NCBI RefSeq assembly: GCF_029945685.1
Contig: NZ_JAQSDA010000006.1
Location: forward strand, 124,001 to 188,000
Length of the DNA: 64,000 nucleotides
Source: Polaromonas sp.
GTDB lineage: Bacteria > Pseudomonadota > Gammaproteobacteria > Burkholderiales > Burkholderiaceae_C
Reading direction: 5' to 3'
Shown here: piece after piece, positions 8,688 through 15,985 of the stretch
Position numbering within the stretch: the first letter of the stretch is position 1
Layout: the number at the start of each line of letters is the position of its first letter
The notes under the pieces: model-generated
What the model saw: only the letters and a program-made list of their open reading frames with translations
Databases searched by the model: none
What the model was told of the DNA's origin: nothing
Program-made: the position numbers and the translations under genes

Positions 8688-9470
8688 TTAGCGGAATTTA
8701 CTGAAGTCGGGCTTGCGTTTTTCAAGAAAGGCGCTGGCCCCTTCTTGCTGCTCACCCGTGCTGAAATAGTTCGGGGCCACTTCGGCGATCAGGTCGTTCA
8801 TGTCGCGGCCCATGATGGGTGCCATGTGGTGGTAGAACGAGCGCTTGACAATTTTCAGGCAGGTAGGGGACAGCGACAGCAGCTCGTCGCAATACTTTTG
8901 CACTTCGTCGTCGAGCTTGGCCATGGGCACCACCGAATTGGCCAGACCCCAGTCCATGGCTTGTTGCGCGCTGTAGCGGCGGCACAGCATCCACAGCTCG
9001 CGCGCCCGCTTGTGGCCGAGCACGTTGGCAGCATGCGAGACGATGTAGCCGCCGGCTGGTGAGCCCACGCGGGGACCGTTCTGGCCGAAGATGGCGTGCT
9101 CGGCGGCAATGGTGAAGTCACAAAAATAGGCGATGTGGTGACCGGCGCCAATGGCATAGCCATTGACACGCGCGATCACTGGCTTGGGGCATTCGGCGAT
9201 CTTCCGGTTGAAGTGGAACTCCAGGTCCTGCAGTCCGCTCTTGCCGCCCTCGCCTTTCTCCCAGTTGACATCACCACCGACGCAGAAGGCGCGCTCGCCG
9301 GTGCCGGTCAGCACGATCACGCCCACCTTGGGGTCGGCGGCCGCTGCAGCCAGCAGGCTCTCCATCTCCTTGATGTTGTCGCCCGTGAAGGCATTAAGCG
9401 TCTTGGGACGGTTGAGGGTGATGGTGGCAACGTATTTCTTTACGTCGTAAATGACTTCCTGATCGTTCAT
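8688..9470 (-). CDS. MenB/BadI-type crotonase (ring-forming or ring-opening enoyl-CoA hydratase family)
   Basis: 260 residues. The segments C-P-K-P-V-I-A-R-V-N-G-Y-A-I-G-A-G, F-G-Q-N-G-P-R-V-G-S, R-A-R-E-L-W-M-L-C-R-R-Y and the tail E-K-R-K-P-D-F-S-K-F are the pattern shared by naphthoate synthase MenB and 2-ketocyclohexanecarboxyl-CoA hydrolase BadI, not by ordinary hydratases such as FadB or PaaF. No other menaquinone gene is near, so a BadI-like hydrolytic ring opening of a beta-keto alicyclic CoA ester is the better guess. The operon partners are acyl-CoA dehydrogenase, crotonase and CoA-transferases. Good AAGGAAG ribosome-binding site before the ATG. Confidence 0.8.
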   Translation of the reverse strand: MNDQEVIYDVKKYVATITLNRPKTLNAFTGDNIKEMESLLAAAAADPKVGVIVLTGTGERAFCVGGDVNWEKGEGGKSGLQDLEFHFNRKIAECPKPVIARVNGYAIGAGHHIAYFCDFTIAAEHAIFGQNGPRVGSPAGGYIVSHAANVLGHKRARELWMLCRRYSAQQAMDWGLANSVVPMAKLDDEVQKYCDELLSLSPTCLKIVKRSFYHHMAPIMGRDMNDLIAEVAPNYFSTGEQQEGASAFLEKRKPDFSKFR

Positions 9471-9509
9471 GGTGCTTCCTTGTGAATGAAAAAAGAGGGG
9501 TTGAAAAAA

Positions 9510-11495
9510 TCAGGTGGCGCGCGCGGCACGGGCGCGAGCAAACTCCAGGAACCAGTCCAGGCTGGCCGGATCGGTCAGCGCATCGCGATTGACCACCTTC
9601 TCTATCGGGTGGCCGAGTAGCAGCTTCTTGATCGGCAGTTCGAGCTTCTTGCCCGTCAAGGTACGCGGCACCTCGACGATGGCAAAGACATCGTCGGGCA
9701 CATGCCGGGGCGACACGGCGGTGCGGATGGCGCTCTTGATGCGGTCCATCAGCGGCTGGTCCAACGCCACGCCCGGGCGCAGCACGACGAACATCGGCAT
9801 ATAGCTCTCGCGCCCCAGGTATTCGAGATCGACCACCAGGCTGTCGAGCACTTCAGGCAGGGCCTCGACCACGCTGTAGATGTCGCTCGTGCCCATGCGC
9901 ACGCCGTGGCGGTTGATGGTGGTGTCGCTGCGACCATAGATGATGGCCCCGCCGCGTGGCGTGATGCGAATCCAGTCACCATGCCGCCACACACCGGGAA
10001 ACATGTCGAAATAACTGTCGAAATAGCGCTTGTTGCCGGGGTCGTTCCAGAAGTAAAGGGGCATGGACGGCATGGGTGCGGTGCAGACCAGCTCGCCCAC
10101 CTCGTCCACGACCGGCTGGCCCTGCTCGTTGAAGGCCTCGACGCGCGCCCCAAGGCAGCGCCCCTGCATTTCTCCCACGACAACGGGCAAGGTCGGCACG
10201 CCGCCGACGAAGGCCCCGGCGAAGTCGGTGCCGCCGGAGATCGGGTTGATCCAGGCATCGCGCCCGACATGCCGGGTAATCCACTGGTAGCTTTCCGGGG
10301 ACAGTGGCGAGCCGGTCGAGCCCACGGTGCGCAGCGGCCCCAGCGCGCCCACCTCGCGCGGCTCGACACCGGCTTTCTGGCAGGCCGCATAAAACGCCGC
10401 GCCGGCGCCCAGAAACGTCACGCCGAGTTCACCAGCGAAACGCCACAGCGTGGTGTAGTCGGGCCAGGCCGGGTTGCCGTCGTACAGGCAGGCCGTCGCC
10501 CCCACCAGCAAACCGCCCACCTGGCAGTTCCACATGATCCAGCCGGTGGTGGAAAACCAGTGGAAGCGGTCTTCGGGACCGAGGTCGTTGTGCAGGCGCA
10601 TCAGCTTGACCTGCTCCAGCACGATGCCGCCATGGCCGTGCACGATGGGTTTGGGCAAGCCGGTGGTGCCCGACGAATACACCACCCACAGCGGGTGGTC
10701 GAAAGGCAGTGACTCGATGCGCAGTTCAGCCAGGCCGCTGACCACCTCGCTCCAGAGCACGCCACCGCGCAGCGCGCCCGCGCTGGCGCTGCGCTCCAGG
10801 TAGGGCAAGAGCACGCAGCGCTCGACGCTGGGCAGTCCGTCGAGCAGCATGGCCACGGTGTCGCGCCGGTCGAAGCGCTTGCCACCCCAACGGTAACCAT
10901 CGACCGCGATCAACACCTTCGGATCGATCTGCCGAAAACGGTCCAGCACCGTGGGTGCCCCCATGTCGGGCGAGCACACCGACCAGATCGCCCCCACCGA
11001 GACGGTAGCCAGAAAAGCCACCACGGTCTGCGGGATATTGGGCAGGTAGGCCACCACCCGGTCGCCCGGCCCCACGCCCGCCGCGCGCAGCCATTGCGAC
11101 AGCGCCGCCACTTCGTCTTGCAACGTGCGCCAGGACATGTCCGCCCGCTCGCCCGCTTCATTGCGAAACGCAATAGCCGGTCTGGCATCCGTGACGTGCC
11201 GAAATACCTGCCGCGCATAGTTGGTGCGCGCGCCCACAAACCATTGCGCGCCCGGCATCTGGCGATCGCTCAGAACCGGGCCATTCCAGTCGTCGAGCGG
11301 CAAGTCAAAATACTTGACGATGGCGCTCCAGAAGCCCTCCAGGTCATCCACGGACCATTGCCACAAGGCTGCATAGTCTGCAAAACGCAGGCCTTTTTCG
11401 CGTTCCAGCCATTGCTGGAAACGGGTCAACTCGGCCCCGGCGATGCGCTCGGGCGATGGTGTCCACAAAATTTCAGGGATGTCGATTTCACTCAT
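9510..11495 (-). CDS. Acetoacetate-CoA ligase (acetoacetyl-CoA synthetase)
   Basis: 661-residue AMP-forming ligase of the acetoacetyl-CoA synthetase type. The N-terminal extension begins near P-E-I-L-W-T-P-S-P-E-R; the P-loop-like Y-S-S-G-T-T-G-L-P-K-P motif lies near the middle; H-G-D-W-I-R-I-T and G-R-S-D-T-T-I-N-R-H-G-V-R-M-G follow; and the catalytic lysine motif L-T-G-K-K-L-E-L-P is near the C-terminus. It activates acetoacetate or another short beta-keto acid. The Met at 11495 is preferred because upstream residues are not family-like; it overlaps the CaiB stop by 8 nt, suggesting coupling. In this operon it may recover a keto acid released by chain or ring cleavage. Confidence 0.92.
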   Translation of the reverse strand: MSEIDIPEILWTPSPERIAGAELTRFQQWLEREKGLRFADYAALWQWSVDDLEGFWSAIVKYFDLPLDDWNGPVLSDRQMPGAQWFVGARTNYARQVFRHVTDARPAIAFRNEAGERADMSWRTLQDEVAALSQWLRAAGVGPGDRVVAYLPNIPQTVVAFLATVSVGAIWSVCSPDMGAPTVLDRFRQIDPKVLIAVDGYRWGGKRFDRRDTVAMLLDGLPSVERCVLLPYLERSASAGALRGGVLWSEVVSGLAELRIESLPFDHPLWVVYSSGTTGLPKPIVHGHGGIVLEQVKLMRLHNDLGPEDRFHWFSTTGWIMWNCQVGGLLVGATACLYDGNPAWPDYTTLWRFAGELGVTFLGAGAAFYAACQKAGVEPREVGALGPLRTVGSTGSPLSPESYQWITRHVGRDAWINPISGGTDFAGAFVGGVPTLPVVVGEMQGRCLGARVEAFNEQGQPVVDEVGELVCTAPMPSMPLYFWNDPGNKRYFDSYFDMFPGVWRHGDWIRITPRGGAIIYGRSDTTINRHGVRMGTSDIYSVVEALPEVLDSLVVDLEYLGRESYMPMFVVLRPGVALDQPLMDRIKSAIRTAVSPRHVPDDVFAIVEVPRTLTGKKLELPIKKLLLGHPIEKVVNRDALTDPASLDWFLEFARARAARAT

Positions 11496-12714
11496 TTTTT
11501 GCTTCGGCGACGGCTTCTTTGGCCGCTGCGCGCAAACGAACCACACCGGCGGTCGTCAGTTGTTCAATTTCGGGCAGGCCATAGCCCAACTCAGCCAGCA
11601 CTGCAGCCGTGTGTTGCCCCAGCTCGGGCGGTGGCGTCATCGCATCGATCTTGAGCATGCCCGCCGCTGGCTGGGCCGGAAAAGGAATCAAGGGGAGGCC
11701 CGGCAGCTGCGGATGCTGGACAAAGCGTTGAGCCAACACCGGGTCGGCCATTGCCTCGGTGAGGGTATTCACCGGGCCGCAGGGTATGTCAGCGACGTCA
11801 AATCCATGCACCCAGGCTGCTGCGGGCCGGGTAAGGAAGATTGTTTCCAGCTCGGCCAGAAACGCCTTGCGGTTGGCAATGCGCGCGGCGTTGCGCTGAT
11901 AACGCACATCCGTGAGCCACTCAGGTCGCTCAACGACGGCGCAAAAACGCTTGAAAGCGCCTTCATTCACCACCGACACGCTGAACCACGCACCATCGGA
12001 GCCGCGAAAGTGGCGGCTTGGCACAGCAATGGGCAGGTTGACGGAGCGCACGGGCTCGCGCTGCTCCACCGCCAACTCGCCAAACTTGCTGGCCATGAAA
12101 TTGAAGATGGTGTCCACCAGAGACAGCTCCACGCGCTGGCCCTGGCCGGTCTGCTGCCAGTGCATCACCGCTGTGAGCACACCCAGGGCCCCGCACATGC
12201 CAGAGGCCACGTCGATGATCGGCAAGCCGATGCGCACGGGGGGATCGCCTTCTTCTCCGCTGGCGTAAAACGCTCCGGTCATACCCTGAACCACGCTGTC
12301 CACGGATGGCCTGAGCCGGTACTCGCCCTGCTCGCCAAAGGCGCTGACCATGTAGTAGATGATCGCCGGGTTGATCGCACGCACGTCCTCGTAACTCAAT
12401 CCATGCTTCTCCGCAAAATCGGGGCGGAAGTTGTGCACCAGTACCTGCGCCTGAACAATCAAGCGCTTCAGTATTTCTCGTCCCTGCGGCGTGCGCAGAT
12501 CCAGGGCGATGGACTCCTTGCCCCGGTTGCAAGTCATGAAAGCGACGCTGGAGTCGCCGTAAAACGGGGGGCCGAAATGTCGCCCGTCTTCCCCACTCAA
12601 GGCTTCGACCTTGATAACGCGCGCCCCCAGATCGGCCAGCACCATAGCGGCGTAAGGCCCGGCAATCAGGCGGGACAGATCAAGGACGGTGATACCACTC
12701 AGAACACCTTGCAC
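11488..12714 (-). CDS. CaiB/BaiF (family III) CoA-transferase
   Basis: 408 residues starting at GTG with a GGAG 7 nt upstream. It shows L-A-D-L-G-A-R-V-I-K-V-E, C-N-R-G-K-E-S-I-A-L-D-L and a probable catalytic Asp139 in R-P-S-V-D-S-V-V-Q. It lies 14 nt downstream of the crotonase and overlaps the acetoacetyl-CoA synthetase gene by 8 nt. It is the second transferase of this operon and only moderately similar by eye to the one at 6292, so the two probably use different acids. The low-complexity tail rich in Ala, Glu and Lys (last 20 residues) is unusual but probably harmless. Confidence 0.88.
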   Translation of the reverse strand: MQGVLSGITVLDLSRLIAGPYAAMVLADLGARVIKVEALSGEDGRHFGPPFYGDSSVAFMTCNRGKESIALDLRTPQGREILKRLIVQAQVLVHNFRPDFAEKHGLSYEDVRAINPAIIYYMVSAFGEQGEYRLRPSVDSVVQGMTGAFYASGEEGDPPVRIGLPIIDVASGMCGALGVLTAVMHWQQTGQGQRVELSLVDTIFNFMASKFGELAVEQREPVRSVNLPIAVPSRHFRGSDGAWFSVSVVNEGAFKRFCAVVERPEWLTDVRYQRNAARIANRKAFLAELETIFLTRPAAAWVHGFDVADIPCGPVNTLTEAMADPVLAQRFVQHPQLPGLPLIPFPAQPAAGMLKIDAMTPPPELGQHTAAVLAELGYGLPEIEQLTTAGVVRLRAAAKEAVAEAKNE

Positions 12715-12728
12715 GGCGCCGCTCCGTT

Positions 12729-13517
12729 TTACTTTTTGGTGAGGGAGCGGTTGCGGAAGGCTGCGATTCCGGCTCGATGCTCGTGCGTGTCTTCCAATAT
12801 CGCCATGTGCGAGGACACCATGTCCAGGTGGGTCGCGAGCGCCATTGCCTGGCTTTGATAGACGGCGCGGCGAAAGAAGCGCAATGCTTGCTGTGGCTTG
12901 GAGGCAATGGTGCGCGCCATCTCGTAGGTGGCGGCCATCAGCTCGGTATCCGGAACCACGCGATTGACCATGCCGATGCGCTCGGCCTCTTCTGCCCCCA
13001 CCACGCGCCCGGTCCAGAACAACTCCAGTGCGCGCGAGGTGCCAATCAGTCGCGGCAGAAACCAGGCACCGGCATCACCGGCCATCAGGCCAATGTTGAT
13101 ATAAGTTTCGGCCAGCGTGGCCGAACTGGCCATCAGCCGGATATCGCACATCAAGGCCATGTCCAGGCCGGCACCACGCGCTGCACCGTTGATGGCGGCG
13201 ATTACCGGCTTTTCCATCCGCTCCAGCGTCAGCGCGATGCGATGCACGTGGCGGTAGAGGAAATCCTTGCGCTGCATGCTGTCCATTTCGCTGAACTTGG
13301 CCATTTCCTCGAAATCGCCACCCGCACAGAATGCGCGCCCGGCCCCCGTGACGACGATCACCTTGACGCTGTCGTCTGCTTCGGCAGACTCCAGCGCAGC
13401 ACGCCAAGCATCGACCATGTCCATATCGAAGGCATTGAGCTGCTCCGGCCGGTTCAGAGTCAGTGTGCCGATACCGTCGGCATCAACCGCAAACAAGATA
13501 GGGGGTTCGACGGACAT
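12729..13517 (-). CDS. Enoyl-CoA hydratase/isomerase (crotonase) family protein
   Basis: 262 residues with the crotonase signatures T-L-N-R-P-E-Q-L-N-A-F, C-A-G-G-D-F-E-E-M and a first oxyanion-hole region I-N-G-A-A-R-G-A-G-L-D-M-A. The I-G-L-M-A-G-D-A-G segment replaces the usual P-E-x-x-x-G-x-x-P-G-x-G-G. The position of one catalytic Glu of a true hydratase is therefore not obvious, and isomerase or hydrolase activity is possible. The start at 13517 has an AAGGA site; a 30-codon upstream extension is not family-like. It is the first gene of the large minus-strand operon, so the promoter should lie in 13518-13700. Confidence 0.85.
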   Translation of the reverse strand: MSVEPPILFAVDADGIGTLTLNRPEQLNAFDMDMVDAWRAALESAEADDSVKVIVVTGAGRAFCAGGDFEEMAKFSEMDSMQRKDFLYRHVHRIALTLERMEKPVIAAINGAARGAGLDMALMCDIRLMASSATLAETYINIGLMAGDAGAWFLPRLIGTSRALELFWTGRVVGAEEAERIGMVNRVVPDTELMAATYEMARTIASKPQQALRFFRRAVYQSQAMALATHLDMVSSHMAILEDTHEHRAGIAAFRNRSLTKK

Positions 13518-13945
13518 GGCAATCTTCCTTGGAGTGAAGTGGATGGCAAACAGGAACAACCGTCTCTGCCTGTCGGATACCGACCGGCTCGGGCGTGCGC
13601 TACCCAAGCATATTAACAGAACGGTTGTTAGTTAGGATTTGTGCGCAAGCCGGACCAGTAATCATTGAGCAGGTGTGACGGGGATGGATCTACCCGGGCT
13701 GACCGCGACGACCGGCCCCAGACACCCGCTACAGCGCAATGATCGGCCCCAGCACGGCCGTGAACAGATCCAGGACGACGCTTTCTTATTGCGATTAGCC
13801 TCGCGGGCAGAACAGTCCACACTCGACGAAAAAATTGCATTCTTTGCGACCATTTCGCGGGGCTATGCCGCCGCCAGCCTGTGGAGTCCGAATGTATAGC
13901 AGCGTCAGTATCTTGCTGGCGCCGTATCATGGGCTGGAGTGGACA
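13518..13945 (-). promoter_or_regulatory. Gene-free stretch carrying the probable promoter of the 13517-3240 operon
   Basis: About 430 bp without a supportable gene; the short open frames here are patchy and have no family-like content. On the crotonase side there is a short dyad TAACA-N7-TGTTA at 13614-13630, in an otherwise A/T-enriched patch about 100 bp upstream of the start at 13517. It could be an operator half-site pair, but no regulator gene is adjacent and no clear -35/-10 pair was found. The distal half runs into insertion-sequence debris. Confidence 0.35.
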
Positions 13946-14027
13946 GGCACGCGGGCGCTTTGGCTACCGGCGCATTCACGACCTGCGGCGTCCTGAGTTA
14001 CCGGGGGTGAACCACAAACGTATCTAT
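13946..14027 (+). mobile_element. IS3-family transposase fragment, upstream piece of the disrupted element
   Basis: The plus strand encodes R-F-G-Y-R-R-I-H-D-L-R-R-P-E-L-P-G-V-N-H-K-R-I-Y, the pattern of the OrfB region preceding the catalytic core in IS3-family transposases. It stops exactly at 14027, where the terminal repeat of another element begins. It is probably the same gene that resumes at about 14533 in the same orientation, with the intervening part lost. No start codon or left end is recognisable. Confidence 0.6.
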
Positions 14028-14371
14028 TGAATCGCCCCGGGTTTGCGGAGGCCCGTTGGGTTAAGTCAGACCGATATTGCGGCGTGACTGGCGAATTGCC
14101 GATAGTAATTTGCTTCAGCTTCGGCAGTGGGAATGTATCCGATGGGCTCCAGCAGTCGGTGGTGGTTAAACCAGGACACCCATTCGAGTGTTGCAAGTTC
14201 CAGCGATTCCTTGGTCTTCCAGGGCGCCCGGCGGTGAATCAATTCGGCCTTGTACAGGCCGTCGATGGTTTCGGCCAGAGAGTTGTCGTAGCTGTCACCC
14301 CGACTGCCTACCGAGGGTTCAATGCCAGCGTCTGCCAGCCGCTCGCTGTACCGAATGGACACGTATTGGGC
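14028..14371 (-). mobile_element. IS3-family element remnant: terminal repeat plus C-terminal OrfB
   Basis: At 14028 the sequence TGAATCGCCCCGGGTTT matches the typical left terminal repeat of many IS3-group elements (TGAACCGCCCCGGG type). On the minus strand, down to 14066, an open frame encodes the end of OrfB. It includes Y-V-S-I-R-Y-S-E-R-L, G-D-S-Y-D-N-S-L-A-E-T-I with the third residue of the DDE triad, and the C-terminal W-F-N-H-H-R-L-L-E-P-I-G pattern. The rest of the transposase and the other end are missing: the element is cut near 14371 by an IS30-like start. Confidence 0.75.
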
Positions 14372-14532
14372 GCATTCAACCGGTCGTTGCAACACCTTAA
14401 TCATGGAGGTGTTTATGGGGCGACCCGCAGGGTGGATGCAGAAGTTGACCGGGCGAGGAGCGATGCGGTCGCCGGGTGCGCCGTCGCTTCGACGAGAACT
14501 GGAGCGACAGTTCTGGGAGCAGGTTGCTGGAC
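14372..14532 (+). mobile_element. 5' fragment of an IS30-like transposase gene
   Basis: From the ATG at 14415, with GGAGGTG just upstream, the plus strand reads M-G-R-P-A-G-W-M-Q-K-L-T-G-R, then S-P-G-A-P-S-L-R-R-E-L-E-R-Q-F-W. I recognise this as the N-terminus of IS30-family transposases common in Burkholderiales. Similarity ends near 14532, where the IS3-type frame begins. About 40 bp upstream may be the left flank of the element. Only about 40 codons survive, so it cannot be active. Confidence 0.6.
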
Positions 14533-14940
14533 CGCGCTGCCATCTTCCGGGGTTATCCATTGGCTGCTCGAACCGACAACGGTCCGGAGTTCACCAGCCG
14601 AGCATTCATGGCTTGGGCGCAAAGCCATGGCAGCCGGCAGTTCCTGATCGAGCCGGGCCGCCCGATGCAGAACGGCTATATTGAGAGCTTCAATGGCAAG
14701 TTCAGAGACGAGTGCCTGAACGAACACTGGTTTGAAACGCCACATCAGACCCGCTCAACCATTGCCATCTGGAGGCGGGACTACAACGAGGTCAGGCCGC
14801 ACAGCAGTCTGGGTCGCAACCACCGGCTCAATTCGCCGAGTAGCATCGCCAGCACGCTGGCGATGCTACTCAATCCCAATCAACCACAACGGAAATCAAT
14901 TAACCTTGCGACCTTGGACTTCTCTACTTTGACTTGGTAG
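14533..14940 (+). mobile_element. IS3-family transposase OrfB C-terminal fragment
   Basis: The plus-strand frame contains A-R-T-D-N-G-P-E-F-T-S-R, with the second Asp of the DDE triad, and N-G-Y-I-E-S-F-N-G-K-F-R-D-E-C-L with the Glu, then R-R-D-Y-N-E-V-R-P-H-S-S-L-G. These are the hallmarks of an IS3-group OrfB. The first catalytic Asp and N-terminal half are lost. It is probably the downstream part of the fragment at 13946. The right end, near 14940, abuts the 3' end of the IclR gene. The last 35 codons read through a perfect inverted repeat (14838-14871). Confidence 0.75.
14838..14871. repeat. Perfect 16-bp inverted repeat with a 2-nt centre
   Basis: GAGTAGCATCGCCAGC is followed by AC and then by its exact reverse complement. 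The 34-bp palindrome lies in the 3' end of the IS3 OrfB fragment, about 70 bp before the element ends. It would form a very stable hairpin in RNA from either strand. No T-run follows on the plus strand. It could stop or protect transcripts leaving the IS, or be a target or end of another mobile element. Confidence 0.8.
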
Positions 14941-14977
14941 GGCTACAGGGGTCAAGTCAGAATAGCCGCAATGGCTA

Positions 14978-15835
14978 TCACCCAGCAACCACTTTGCCTG
15001 AACGTATGGCTTGCACCTGCGTATACCCAAGCCGTCTGGAGATAGCAGTGGTGCAGGAATGCAGGGCTTTTGCCACTGGGCCATTCCAGTCGGGGTCAAA
15101 TGTGCCGGTGGGACCCATGATCGTTACCGCCAGGGCGATGTTGCCCGAATAGTCAAAAACCGGCGCTGAAAACGAAGCCACGCCAGGGGTTGGATGATTC
15201 ACACCGCGTGACAGGTGACGAGCACGCGTTTCATCGATTAGGTTTTCAACCACCTTCGCATCCAGCGGATGTGCAATGTCCGGCCCAAGCCTGATGCAGT
15301 CGTCCTTGAGCATCTTGTCGATGAGCTGCCTGGGCAGGTATGCCGAAAACACCCTACCGGTCGCGGTGTTCGCCAGCGACATGACCGTGCCCGTGCGGAT
15401 GTTGGTATGAACGGGATAACTGGCGTCGATAAGCCGAACAATGGTCGGACCCAAATTGCCCCAGACCGCCAACGCAACGCTATGGCTGGTCTCGTTGGCC
15501 AGCGCCTCTGCAAAAGGTGTGGCTTCCCGGATCGGATTGAGGGTCTGCAAGCTGGTCAAGCCCAGCTGAATGGCCATGGGCCCGAGCAGGTAATAGCCCG
15601 TGACGGGATCCTGCGCCACCAGACCGATTTTTCCGAAGCTCACTAGGTAAGGGTGGATCTTGCCAGAGGCCATGTTGGCTGCCTTGGCCAAATCGCGCAG
15701 CGCCATCGGTCGAGGATCAGAGCACAGGACTTTGAGGATCTCCCCGCCGACTTCAATCGACTGAATACCTCGTCGCTCGCGATCCCGGGCCGGCTCAGAG
15801 TGGTCCTCGATGTGGCTTGAGGTGGTCTTAGGCAT
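14978..15835 (-). CDS. IclR-family transcriptional regulator
   Basis: 285 residues. The N-terminal winged helix covers roughly 20-80 (I-Q-S-I-E-V-G-G-E-I-L-K-V-L, then A-L-R-D-L-A-K-A-A-N-M). The C-terminal IclR effector domain covers about 95-275, with T-A-T-G-R-V-F-S-A-Y and G-V-A-S-F-S-A-P-V-F-D. Start at 15835 (M-P-K-T-T-S-S); an upstream in-frame Met adds four residues. It is divergent from the flavoprotein at 15986 and so the likely regulator of the flavoprotein-SDR-ABC operon and of itself. Its 3' end lies 38 bp from the insertion-sequence debris. Confidence 0.9.
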   Translation of the reverse strand: MPKTTSSHIEDHSEPARDRERRGIQSIEVGGEILKVLCSDPRPMALRDLAKAANMASGKIHPYLVSFGKIGLVAQDPVTGYYLLGPMAIQLGLTSLQTLNPIREATPFAEALANETSHSVALAVWGNLGPTIVRLIDASYPVHTNIRTGTVMSLANTATGRVFSAYLPRQLIDKMLKDDCIRLGPDIAHPLDAKVVENLIDETRARHLSRGVNHPTPGVASFSAPVFDYSGNIALAVTIMGPTGTFDPDWNGPVAKALHSCTTAISRRLGYTQVQAIRSGKVVAG

Positions 15836-15985
15836 GAAAGGAATCATATCCGTACATTATTCAACAATGATTAGCTCGTTAGCGTGGGGTATATCCCTAG
15901 TTTATATTTAGCGCATACAGCATATCCTAATCATAATTTCGAGGGCGGCGACAATCGCATGCTCACCTTTGTTTTGGAGATGTCG
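15836..15985. promoter_or_regulatory. Divergent promoter region with a separated 8-bp inverted repeat
   Basis: This 150-bp, A/T-enriched stretch lies between the IclR gene and the flavoprotein operon. ATGATTAG at 15867-15874 is repeated exactly in inverse as CTAATCAT at 15927-15934, with centres about 60 bp apart. That could suit two IclR dimers across the divergent promoters. TATA-like patches lie at 15890-15910. The flavoprotein ribosome-binding site GGAG is at 15976-15979. Operator function is inferred from position only. Confidence 0.4.

Noticed and set aside
8688..9470. Annotation as menB
   Set aside because: No other menaquinone genes are nearby and the operon is catabolic; the MenB-like pattern is shared with ring-opening hydrolases.
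13628..13930. 100-codon minus-strand frame in the gap before the insertion-sequence debris
   Set aside because: No recognisable motif, no good start, and composition typical of non-coding frames.
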